From assembly GCA_003024985.2 (NCBI GenBank), contig PXIH01S0005219.1: a DNA stretch of 12,461 bases. One strand, written 5' to 3'. The stretch's first letter is position 1. Each line of letters starts with the position of its first letter. The translations under genes and the position numbers were made by a program. The notes under the pieces are model-generated. The model ran no database searches, had not been told where the DNA came from, and saw only the letters and a program-made list of their open reading frames with translations. This stretch comes from Euperipatoides rowelli. Lineage: Eukaryota > Onychophora > Udeonychophora > Euonychophora > Peripatopsidae. This document shows positions 1-7,336 of the stretch, piece by piece.

Positions 1-113
1 TATCTCTGTCTGTCTCTGTCTCTGTATGTCTCTCTTTCTCTTTCTCCCTCTCTCTCAATCAATCAATCAATCAATCAATCAATCTATCTATCTATCTATA
101 TCTATATATCTAT
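1..113. repeat. Compound microsatellite TCTG/TCTC, CAAT, TATC
   Basis: Three simple repeats follow one another. A pyrimidine-rich TCTG/TCTC tract fills about 1-55. Seven CAAT units run from 56 to 83. A TATC/TATATC tract runs from about 85 to 113. The sharp changes of unit are seen directly. Such arrays are common in animal intergenic and intronic DNA and vary in length between individuals. No function is implied. Confidence 0.93.
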
Positions 114-1910
114 GAGTTAAAAAATTAATATGTCCTACAGCCAAGGTCTGTTTAATTTTAGTGGGAACAACTATCTTTTAGCTAATTCAAGCCTGGCAGA
201 GTTACCTACTTATTTCTAGAAACACACCACAAATTTCCATACTTCCATTTATTATGTTTAAATAAATAAAAATAAATAAATAAATTATTAAAAACTCTTA
301 TTTTAAACTACTAACCTAATTTTGATTTAGCTTAAATTAAACTCTCTACAGTAATTTATTAAATTTAGGGCTGACATCATTAATCTTGGGGATACAACAT
401 TTTTTATATGTTGCCTTTAGGCAAGTATAAAATATTGTGAATTTTCTAACACTGTAGGCTATATAGATTGCACTGATATGAATGCCTTGGTAACCTTCTG
501 TTGTATATAGTTCATGTATATGGTATAGCCTATAATGTATATTATTAATCTTCTTTTGTATAAGTATAATGCAATCAGCAAGGTTTGACTTTACATCACA
601 GTTTGGGTATTTGTGAACAGTGTATAGATTTGAGAATGGAACAAAACATCTATTCCTTGTGACATCTAGGCCCTTAAATTTTTTCAGGACTGGTAGAAGC
701 AGCCTTATTTTGTTTACAACCACTGTAAATAAGCAACTATTAGACATTTTTTATTTTTATGTAAAGAATGTTTTCAATGACAGTAGAAATTTTATTTATA
801 TAACCAATGATAACATCGGTGTTGCTTTGAAACTTTTAGCAATGGTGACTAGCGCATTAAATACACCTAGGTTTCCATTGGATAAATAGTTGATATGTTT
901 GGGCATTGATCTACATAATTTCAAGACATGACATCACCATTTGTTTCGATCTAGTCTGCTAGTACAGTGATTTTTTTGGTATTGAGCCTAAAGTAGCCTA
1001 ACTCAATCAAATTTGTGTTTAATTTGATTCAGGGATGAATGATAACGCCTACAGATAATGTAAGGTTATAAAGAGTTGGATTTGAAGTGTGATTAAGCCC
1101 TATTAATAAAAAATATGAAAAGATATCAAAGTTACCTAACTATTTAAGAGGCTTCATGTTGGATAAAAAATTTAGTATCATAGACGAATTCCTAGTCGAG
1201 ACAAAAGAGACTATGTGAAAAAGAGACTTTAGAAATGATTTCAATATCATCCTTGGCGCACTATAAAATTGTTATCGCCACAACAATGTAGACAAAGAAA
1301 ATTAAAACCCACTCAGTGTGTCCATGACTGATGGAATGACATTAAGTTTATACAGGTGAAGATGACCTGCATATTGTGCCAAGCATGAATGACAATCTTT
1401 AAACATTTTGTTTTATAGTGCTTATGATATGAAAGTCTTGCAGACTGACGAGACCTGACATCACAAATGTGAACAAGATGGTGTGACCCTATCATAAAAA
1501 TATAACTAACAAAAACAAAACATTTTTAAATTAATGATGGTTTACCTAAACTAAATGGTGAATTGGTCTTAGAACATTTTTGTTTTGTAGAACTGTAAAT
1601 TGAGTCCTCATGTACAACCATAAGATTCTCGGATAAGAATGATTTATAACTAATCTGTTATACAATATAACTGGCCATTAACTTGTAAAATTAAGCATAA
1701 TATAGAGTAAGACTAACTTTATTAACCTGTTAGTTCATTTTATCTTCATTCACAAATGCCATAATTAAAAAAAGCAATTATTGAAAGTCTTTAACAATAA
1801 CAATACCTCAGCATAAACAGCATCACGCAAGAGAATTCCACAGACATTCTATATATAAGATTTCTTAGATTTGTCATATAGGTAGGATAGGTAAAAGCCA
1901 CTACTCTTCC
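114..1910. other. Non-coding AT-rich DNA, no recognised gene
   Basis: I see no domain, splice-bounded exon, tRNA or transposon core in this stretch. There is an open frame of 133 codons on the minus strand (346-747) and one of 89 codons on the plus strand (620-889). They overlap in antisense, are rich in Ile, Lys, Tyr, Asn and Phe as expected for chance AT-rich frames, and show no motif I know. The region could be an intron or intergenic DNA. Confidence 0.6.
258..291. repeat. AAAT-rich simple repeat
   Basis: Repeated AAAT and AAAAT units fill this short run. It resembles the AAAT tails that end LINE A (2481-2497) and LINE C (7185-7200). It could therefore be the tail of a LINE copy lying on its left, but I could read no LINE coding remnant between 114 and 258. 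A plain microsatellite is equally likely. Confidence 0.6.
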
Positions 1911-1913
1911 TAC

Positions 1914-2319
1914 ATGCTGAACCGTATACCATATTCCTATGATCCAGCACTACTCATCTGGATTAGAAATATGAAAAAACAGTTTTATGGTCTATATTAC
2001 TTGCCTTATAAAATCCAACTCCAAAAATTATATCCTTTATTAACACCCCTACAAAGAATTACAAGAGGTGATATTATTAATATATTCAAACATGTTGTTA
2101 TAAAAAACAACATTGATTAATATTTTACCTTGTCTAATAGGTCTCACTTAAAAAAACACAGGTACACAATTGTAAAACCATACACGAAAACACTCCAGGC
2201 CAGTAAGTCATATTTTAATAGAAATATGACTTACTGGCCTGGAGTGTTTTTGTGTACTAAATATTTTTAAGAATAGACTTGATCTATTCCTAAAAATAAT
2301 GGGAAGTTTGCAGATATAG
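1914..2319 (+). pseudogene. ORF2 C-terminal domain remnant (LINE A)
   Basis: This is the region downstream of the RT palm in LINE ORF2 proteins. Reading frame 1914-2117 gives an LPYKIQLQKL motif followed by TRGDIINIFK, matching LPYKVRLNKL and LRGDMIFMYK in LINE C. A TAA at 2118-2120 interrupts it. The same frame then resumes with HRYTIVKP and YFNRNMTYW, the usual R-Y-x-L-x-x-P and NR...W segments. After the inverted repeat at 2181-2256 a different frame gives YFKNRLDLFLK and ends with TAG at 2317-2319. From the tryptophan (2235-2237) to FKN (2266) there are 28 nt, against 45 nt in LINE B and LINE C. So about 17 nt net have been lost, together with the expected WN-x-LP motif. It is dead, but only lightly decayed upstream of the hairpin. 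Confidence 0.85.
2181..2256. repeat. Near-perfect inverted repeat, 35-bp arms, 6-nt loop
   Basis: The left arm 2181-2215 and right arm 2222-2256 are reverse complements with one mismatch (G at 2186 against T at 2251), separated by TAATAG. As RNA this would fold into a hairpin of about 34 pairs. It lies inside the LINE A coding remnant. The left arm fits LINE protein spacing. The right arm occupies the place where the WN-x-LP and following residues should be, and the segment is about 17 nt short. This suggests that the right arm is an inverted copy of the left made by a local template switch; that is inference. Confidence 0.95.
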
Positions 2320-2480
2320 ATGGTGTCCTATAGAGTGTGTGTTGATAGAAAATGGTAGAACTAATTTTGATATATTGGCCTGATTGGTTCTTGTGTAAGG
2401 ACTCTGACAGTATGTTATGTTAAAAATATTTACATTTTTGATGGAAAAAGATAATAATCTTATTCATCTTCTTTCAATAT

Positions 2481-2497
2481 TAATAAATAAATAAATA
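2481..2497 (+). repeat. LINE A 3' tail (AAAT)n
   Basis: About four AAAT units mark the 3' end of LINE A. The same kind of tail ends LINE C at 7185-7200 on the other strand. A shared tetranucleotide tail supports the idea that the two copies belong to related families. Confidence 0.75.
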
Positions 2498-2738
2498 CAA
2501 CTCAGAGGACAGATCATTACCAAGGCAACCATCCTTTCTCTGTTAAGTTTACTCGGAATTGTTTTAAATATTCATCTTTTAGAACTCTCAACTTCTTATT
2601 TACCTAGCCCTTTATAGAACTATATTATGTCATATAACAAACTGAATAAACCTATGATCGCAAAAAAAACCCACAATTTTGTGGTAACTAATAATTTTTA
2701 AATAATTCTTATTAAGTCTATAAATGGAAATTTTTTAA
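2498..2738. other. Non-coding spacer between LINE A and LINE B
   Basis: No LINE coding frame is recognisable here. The plus-strand frame of the LINE B ORF1 remnant is closed by a TAA at 2736-2738, so more decayed ORF1 may lie just to the left but cannot be read. A 14-bp perfect palindrome, CCACAATTTTGTGG, lies near 2671. Confidence 0.5.
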
Positions 2739-2984
2739 AAATGTATTAATTTACATAGATCTAGGGCATTCTCATATAAATTATATATAGCTTTAGATCT
2801 TTCACAGGAACAACTTATAAATAATCGTTTTTTGGTTAATGAATTGAAACAATGCCATGAGAAGGGCGATCAAGTTTACATTTCCCATCAATCCATAGTC
2901 CCTCGTGATGACAGCGAACCACTGTTTCCTTCTGTTAATAGGGGAACTGATGGTTGTGCCACTGACTTAGGTGGTGGCAAATAG
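2739..2984 (+). pseudogene. LINE B ORF1 C-terminal end
   Basis: An open frame of 81 codons runs from 2739 to a TAG at 2982-2984. It contains DLSQEQLINNRFLVNELKQ followed by a G-D-Q-V-Y-I segment and S-I-V-P-R. This fits the pattern at the end of many LINE ORF1 proteins (D-L-T-x-x-Q-R, then R-x-L-V-x-E-L-K-x-R, then a Gly-rich turn and I-V). ORF1 proteins bind the element RNA as part of the retrotransposition particle; that role is family knowledge, not seen here. The N-terminal part is missing. Identification rests on pattern memory without an alignment. Its position directly before the endonuclease supports it strongly. Confidence 0.7.
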
Positions 2985-2990
2985 CAATTA
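2982..2990 (+). promoter_or_regulatory. Possible stop-readthrough context UAG-CAA-UUA between ORF1 and ORF2
   Basis: The ORF1 stop reads TAG CAA TTA. This equals the tobamovirus-type leaky stop context (UAG followed by CARYYA). The ORF2 endonuclease frame continues in the same phase from 2985 to a TAA at 3216-3218, and there is no ATG in that frame between the stop and the endonuclease motifs. The match and the phase are seen directly. Use as a readthrough signal is inference from one decayed copy; re-initiation, or a lost ORF2 start codon, could explain it too. Confidence 0.4.
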
Positions 2991-3757
2991 AGTAATACTA
3001 CTAGATTTGAAACTATCTGGTACACTAACATATCAATTTTTAATAAAATTAGTGAAATACAATTAATAGTTCAGTCAAAACACCCTATTCTATTTGCTTT
3101 AACTGAATCTTTGTTAACTAGCACTGATCAATTTACCTTGCCAAAATATTCTATAATGGTCTCTGTTAGGAGCAGTGGAGTGCGAGGAGGAGGTTTAATA
3201 TTTATAAAAACAATTTAAATATTTCTCTATTGAAAATTAATAGTTTTAATATTGAAATTATGTGGTTTCATTTTACTCTTTATTATTGTCCTCCTTCGGC
3301 ATTACTTGTTTATAAACCTTGACTTACTCAAATCTTTGAGATCTGGAATGGAATACTTTACTGAACATAATTTAGATATCTTTGTTGTGTTGGGTAATAT
3401 GACTATGCCAGCAATTCATTGGCCAGTTCATTCATTAATTCAGTTGGATGTGTTTACTTCTGATTTGCTGGATTTTGTTCAGTCAAACATGTTATTTCAG
3501 TTAATTGAAGCCCTACTCGCTTCAGAGGAACAACTTTGTCTTTATTAGATCTGATTTTTTCCAATACTCCAGATTTATTTTATAACATAAATTATTTGAA
3601 CTCTATACTAAAAAGTGATCATTCAGTTATTGAATGTCATTATCTATTTAGTCCCACTGAAGATTGTGTTAGGTCAAAGAATTATTCTCTAATGTATCAT
3701 TCCGATATGGTTAGAGGTTTATCTATTATTGATAAACACTTCGTAATTTTCGTATAA
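2985..3757 (+). pseudogene. LINE B APE-type endonuclease domain, frameshifted
   Basis: This domain nicks target DNA to prime reverse transcription. Frame 1 (2985-3215) gives IWYTNISIFNKISEIQLIVQ, then ALTES with the catalytic Glu at 3105-3107, then SSGVRGGGLIFIK. After a shift near 3209 come IEIMWFHFTLYYCPPS and, after another near 3310, DIFVVLGN and LLDFVQSNMLFQLIE. A third shift near 3508 leads to SPTRFRGTTLSLLDLIFSN and ILKSDHSVIE, whose SDH box (3614-3622) carries the catalytic Asp-His. The expected GDFN motif reads GNMT at 3393-3404, so the Asp and Asn ligands are gone. Order and spacing match the family well. The enzyme cannot be active. Confidence 0.88.
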
Positions 3758-4514
3758 TTTGGATAATGAGTATCAAAATATTGTCATATATATTTCAAAT
3801 TTGTGACCAAAATATTCTGTTGAAACCCAAACATCCATATTCTAGGATAGCACCCAGTTGGCTAACCCCAGTCTTAGCCGATCTTATCAGGAAAAAACAA
3901 AGTGATTTTCATAAATATAGGCTGAGTGGGGTTTTTTTTTGGACTGGATGACTTATAAAGAAATTATAAACAGAGTTTCTGATGTTTCTATGTCCAATAA
4001 AAAAACCTATGACATGTTTTTGGTAGATAAAATAAAGTTTGACAGTAATTATTTAAATATACAAATCGTAAAAAGGTTCGATGTTTGATAAAACTCACAT
4101 TGAGTTTATTGAATATAATAATGAGTACAACCGACCCTAAAAGGATTGCTGATATTTTTGTCTCTCACTATGCAGGACATAAAAGTTTTCCAACCCTTGA
4201 CAAACTTCATATAGTTTTTTAATCTTTCTTTGTGGTATCCATAATCGAATCGTTACCCCCTAATTATACTATGGGTACCGGTACAGACAATATTTGCAAT
4301 TTTTTGATAAAAAAAATTTCCCTGTTTTCTTTTCTAAATTAGTAGCGTGTATTCTGAACCATTCTTTAAAATTTAATATTGTTTCTATGGCCTGGCGTGA
4401 AACTATATTTATGCCGTTGTTTAAAAATAAGTTAATAAAGTTTTTTATGAAGTTAGATTTATTTCCAGAGGAGTTCTTCAGGGAGCAGTTCTATCGTCTG
4501 AACTGTTCAATGCC
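3758..4514 (+). pseudogene. LINE B linker and N-terminal RT remnant with a core deletion
   Basis: Readable pieces in shifting frames are: PSWLTPVLADLIRKKQSDF (within 3766-3948), the basic linker motif seen in ORF2 proteins; TDPKRIADIFVSHYAG (4130-4177), the T-D-P-x-x-I-A-x-x-F motif; MGTGTDNI (near 4270), matching S-P-G-P-D-G-I; and ILNHSLKFN...AWRETIFMPLFKNK (to about 4434), RT block 1. Directly afterwards, in another frame, comes RGVLQGAVLSSELFNA (to 4514), RT block 4. About 110 residues that lie between these blocks in LINE C are absent, including the first catalytic-Asp block. The join is near 4430-4450. The hAT-like element begins at 4515. Confidence 0.85.
4507..4514 (+). repeat. Target-site duplication TCAATGCC (left)
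   Basis: TCAATGCC here is repeated exactly at 5260-5267 and abuts the left CAGGG terminus of the inserted element. Eight base pairs is the hAT superfamily duplication length. It is part of the LINE B RT codons for F-N-A. Confidence 0.92.
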
Positions 4515-5259
4515 CAGGGTTCGGAAGTAGTGACACTACTGTACAGTAGCCCACTAATTTTTTGAGCAGTGACTGAGTAGTTTCACTACATTTACAGCAG
4601 AGTAGTTTTATTTGTAGTTCACTACAAAAAAAATGAAGTTGTAGTGACATATTTTCACTACTTTTATTTTCCCTCTAACCAATAATTAATTTTCTTCTGG
4701 AAATAGATCACAGATAAATAAAACCAACACAACATAACTATTTATCCAAAAATTCCAATCTAAAAGCTAATCTGTATTTTTTTTCTATTACCTAAAAAAA
4801 ATTGTTTTAAGAACAGTTTTACTGTTTTCACTACACAATGTTTTCATGATGTCAGTGATGTGTTCATGTATCATCAAACACAGTACAATCCATTTGATCC
4901 TTAAGCCATAAAATTAATCCCAATTATTGTGAATGAAGAACAGACCGGATCTTTAAATAAAGTAAAGAGAATTCTAATGTACCAGTATTACTTTCTTGTC
5001 AAATTTACAATATATATATCTCACACCTTTTTAAAATTAATATAAAGGAGAATTTCATGATTAAGGGCAAACCTTTTAGAAACAAAAAAATCTATTATTA
5101 CAAAATGCAAAAGTAGTTTTTTAAAAAATTACTTTTGTAAAGTAGTTGTAGTTAAGCACTTTTCAAAAAATGTAGTTATAGTTGTAGCTAACTACTTTTC
5201 TACAAGTATTAGTTGTAGTTGTAGCTCACTACTTTTTAAAAGTAGTTTTCCAAACTCTG
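4515..5259. mobile_element. Nonautonomous hAT-like DNA transposon inserted in LINE B
   Basis: The element is 745 bp. Its ends are CAGGGTTCGGAA (4515-4526) and the reverse complement of CAGAGTTTGGAA (5248-5259), a 12-bp terminal inverted repeat with two mismatches. It is flanked by TCAATGCC duplications. It has no transposase frame, so it would have depended on an autonomous relative. The subterminal zones are packed with GTAGTTGTAG-type and AGTAGT motifs in both orientations, such as the palindromes AGTAGTGACACTACT (4526-4540) and 5228-5246. Clustered subterminal motifs are typical hAT transposase binding sites. Removal of the element plus one duplication rejoins LINE B in frame. The TSD itself does not fit the nTnnnnAn preference often quoted for hAT, so the superfamily call rests on TSD length and CAG-type ends. 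Confidence 0.88.
5150..5247. repeat. Subterminal GTAGTTGTAG motif cluster of the hAT-like element
   Basis: Over about 100 bp the right subterminal zone repeats GTAGTTGTAG, GTAGCTAACTAC, TAGTTGTAGTTGTAGC and CACTACTTTT. The left zone has matching AGTAGTGA, GTAGTTTCACTAC and TTGTAGTGACA copies. Repeated short motifs next to the terminal repeats are a known property of hAT ends, where they bind transposase. Confidence 0.7.
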
Positions 5260-5267
5260 TCAATGCC
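5260..5267 (+). repeat. Target-site duplication TCAATGCC (right)
   Basis: This is an exact copy of 4507-4514 immediately after the right terminal CTCTG of the inserted element. The LINE B reading frame resumes at TAC 5268-5270. Confidence 0.92.
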
Positions 5268-6128
5268 TACTTGGCCGATCTATTTGATCATAATTTTGCT
5301 CATGTTTTATGTTACGCCGATGACATAAAACTCTTTTCTAAATGGGATTCAGTGTTCGATTTGACTAAGATGCAAGATGATCTGGACTTCATTTCTGAAT
5401 GGATGACTTTGAATCAACTGGTAATTAATCCTACAAAATCATATTTTATTATTTTGGGTGCATCATCATTTGATTTTTTCTTTACATATTGTCAATCAAA
5501 AAATGGATCTAGTTTTTGTGCGTAATGATTTAAGTTTGATAATAGATGACCGGTTGAGTTTTAGCGATCATGTCGATCACTTGCTGAGAAAACATTATCG
5601 TTTATATCTAGTTAAGAGTGTGTTTTCGTCTCTTTATTTAGCTATATATGTTGCTTTGTATAAAAGTGTGTTTACCCCAATTTTGATTATTGTGCTGTTG
5701 CATATCATATTTCAAATAAGTTTGATCAGGGTTAGATTGAAGTAGTTTTTTCATCGATCATCAAATATGGTGTCGGATTTGACCAATAAGTCTTATAATG
5801 AATGTTTAGATATTTTGTTATTAATGGTATACTAGCCCCTACAGAACACAAATTACATGGTCATCTGATTTTTATTTATAAACAGGTCGTCCTTGAACAA
5901 TTATTTTAGTTTAATAAATCTACGTCTTATTTTACCTGTGGTCATCCTTATAAACTGATTAGAAAACATACAAAAATTAACGCCCGTTATAATTTTGTGA
6001 TAAACCGTTCAGTTTTAATTTGGAATAATCTTCCAAATCATGTTTTTCTTGTCATTTCTCTTAATTATTTTAAAAATAAACTAGACGCCTACCTCAAAGA
6101 AGTGAATTACTTAAGAGATTGCTTATAG
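5268..6128 (+). pseudogene. LINE B RT palm (YADD) and C-terminal domain remnant
   Basis: From 5268 the frame reads YLADLFDHNFAHVLCYADD, with the catalytic YADD box at 5313-5324, then WMTLNQLVINPTKS. A shift near 5462 leads to LIIDDRLSFSDHVDHLLRK (to about 5590), the RT thumb-side motif D-x-R-L-S-F-x-x-H. After another shift near 5812 the C-terminal domain reads LHGHLIFIYKQV, then after an in-frame TAG (5907-5909) HPYKLIRKH, NRSVLIWNNLPN and YFKNKLDAYLKE, ending at TAG 6126-6128. Spacing from the W of WNNLP to FKN is the same as in LINE C. YADD is intact, but the RT lacks its upstream core, so no polymerase activity is possible. Confidence 0.88.
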
Positions 6129-7184
6129 TTAGATAAGTTCCGACAGAACTTACTCTCACCTTATCTTAAACCTAGACATAACCTAAACCTATCCAAACTT
6201 AGAAAACAACCACCAGTTAATTTCTTTTAATTTTAAAATAACTTTTGAATAAAATTTTAATGCATCAGCAACCACTATTAATATTTTCAAGAATATATTT
6301 TGTCAGATGAATTTTTTAGAGGATTTCTACAATAGTAAAAAAATGTTGGATGTTAGGATTGCCTGTTTAAATAAAAAAAAAGGCAAAATTATCATGGAGT
6401 TCTTTTTTCAAGATTGGATTCTCTAAGGAGTTGAAATTATTTCTAACACCTGCTTCAAAATATAAGAAAATTTCTTAAAAATAGAAAACTGTTAATATTT
6501 TAGAATAAAATCACCACATTTTATACACGTAGATAAAAGTTAATACTATTTTTATACTATCCTATCAATGACAAGTCTACAGCAAATAAAAGTCAAAAAC
6601 TCTAAGAGTAAATATACTGTATTTCTATCTTATCAACCTATATTTTTATTTCATTTTAATGATTTATCTCCCCTAATGTAATAAAATATATCAAATATAT
6701 CAAATATCAATTTATTCAGTAGAATCTAATTAGATTGTAAAGATCTATAAACATACTAAAAAAAAATCTAACGGTTAAAATTTCTTTGCAAACATGACAA
6801 TTTCATTTCAAAGTGAAATACTATCTGTTTTCTGTCAAACTGCTTATAATGAAATTTTTCAATATTTGAATTTTCTGCTTCATAATTATTTTAAAGAGTA
6901 ATGTCAAAAAGTAAACTTTTATTTTAAATTAGACAAGATTACAGTATATTATATTTGATATACTGGCAGTAGATATTCATTGGCTGTCGTGATGATTTCC
7001 TGTTCAAAGTTTTAACGAGACTAGTTAAATATGGTAGCTAAATTGCAGACAAACCTAAGATTTTACTATTCTGTGACATTTTTAATTAATCAAAATACTT
7101 TTTATAATTTTCAAATACTGCTTTATTATTACTGTAATTTCAAATTTCAGATTGGTAGAAAAATCAAATTTTTAATAAAATCTC
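6129..7184. other. AT-rich DNA between the LINE B and LINE C 3' ends
   Basis: The left part is the LINE B 3' UTR, whose end cannot be placed. The rest has no recognisable coding or structural feature. A short tandem of ATATCAAAT-like units lies near 6690-6710. No tRNA, splice-bounded exon or transposon terminus was seen. Confidence 0.55.
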
Positions 7185-7200
7185 TTTATTTATTTATTTA
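7185..7200 (-). repeat. LINE C 3' tail (AAAT)4
   Basis: Four TTTA units on the plus strand read as an AAAT tail on the coding strand of LINE C. It is followed by unrelated AT-rich DNA. This marks the 3' end of the element and resembles the LINE A tail. Confidence 0.8.
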
Positions 7201-7279
7201 ACAATCAGGGGGAAGTCATAAATGACTTTACCCTACATTATAACATAAAGAAAAGAACAGAAAAAAAAATAATCAACGT

Positions 7280-7336
7280 ATTAATAAACAATCAAAACAT
7301 TAATAAACAATCAAATCATTAATAAACAATCAAAAA
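7280..7336. repeat. 19-bp tandem repeat, three copies, at the LINE C stop codon
   Basis: Units of ATTAATAAACAATCAAA plus two variable bases occupy 7280-7298, 7299-7317 and 7318-7336. Only the last two bases differ between units. The LINE C stop TGA (7330-7332, minus strand) lies inside the last unit, so the array starts within the end of the ORF2 reading frame and fills much of the 3' UTR. Confidence 0.93.

Larger units (their letters stand above)
1914..2497 (+). mobile_element. LINE A: 3'-end fragment of a CR1/Jockey-like non-LTR retrotransposon
   Basis: This is a 5'-truncated LINE copy holding only the C-terminal part of ORF2, a 3' UTR of about 160 bp and an AAAT tail. The coding part aligns by eye with the C-termini of LINE B and LINE C in this window (shared LPYK, RGD and FKNRLD-like motifs). 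The 5' boundary near 1914 is where similarity fades, so it is approximate. No target-site duplication could be matched. Truncation at the 5' end is the usual result of incomplete target-primed reverse transcription. The clade is inferred from the protein style and would need a phylogeny to fix. Confidence 0.85.
2739..6128 (+). mobile_element. LINE B: decayed CR1/Jockey-like retrotransposon with a nested hAT-like insertion
   Basis: Read left to right it holds the end of ORF1, the ORF1 stop, an APE-type endonuclease, the linker, an RT missing its centre, the YADD box, the C-terminal domain and a TAG at 6126-6128. A 745-bp DNA transposon plus an 8-bp duplication (4515-5267) interrupts it. Several single-base frameshifts have accumulated (near 3209, 3310, 3508, 3760, 4437, 5462 and 5812), along with an in-frame TAG at 5907-5909. 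The 5' end of ORF1 is absent or unreadable. The 3' UTR after 6128 is AT-rich and shows no AAAT tail, so the true right boundary, perhaps near 6250, is not defined. LINE B and LINE C face each other tail to tail, but their coding sequences differ clearly. Confidence 0.9.

Noticed and set aside
620-889. 89-codon plus-strand open frame
   Set aside because: It overlaps the minus-strand frame 346-747, has chance-like AT-rich composition and no motif.
1313-1495. 60-codon minus-strand open frame
   Set aside because: Short, no recognisable domain, no context of a gene.
3203-3212. Programmed frameshift at the A-run in the endonuclease
   Set aside because: The run has five A and does not make a canonical X-XXY-YYZ slippery site. 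It lies inside one domain and is one of many indels, so ordinary decay explains it.
3252-3310. ATG at 3252 as a start for a separate hydrophobic protein
   Set aside because: The true LINE frame here is another one (IEIMWFHFTLYYCPPS). The hydrophobic stretch is the out-of-frame shadow before the endonuclease frame shifts back.
4074-4084. GGTTCGA-like tRNA/SINE B-box
   Set aside because: No matching A-box or cloverleaf nearby; it lies inside the LINE B linker.
4440-4530. Continuation of the 4294-4530 frame past the KNK motif as protein
   Set aside because: The real RT block 4 is read in a different frame (RGVLQGAVLSS). The longer frame also runs into the inserted transposon.
7262-7336. CRISPR-like array
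   Set aside because: The units are contiguous 19-mers with no spacers, inside a retrotransposon 3' UTR in eukaryotic DNA.
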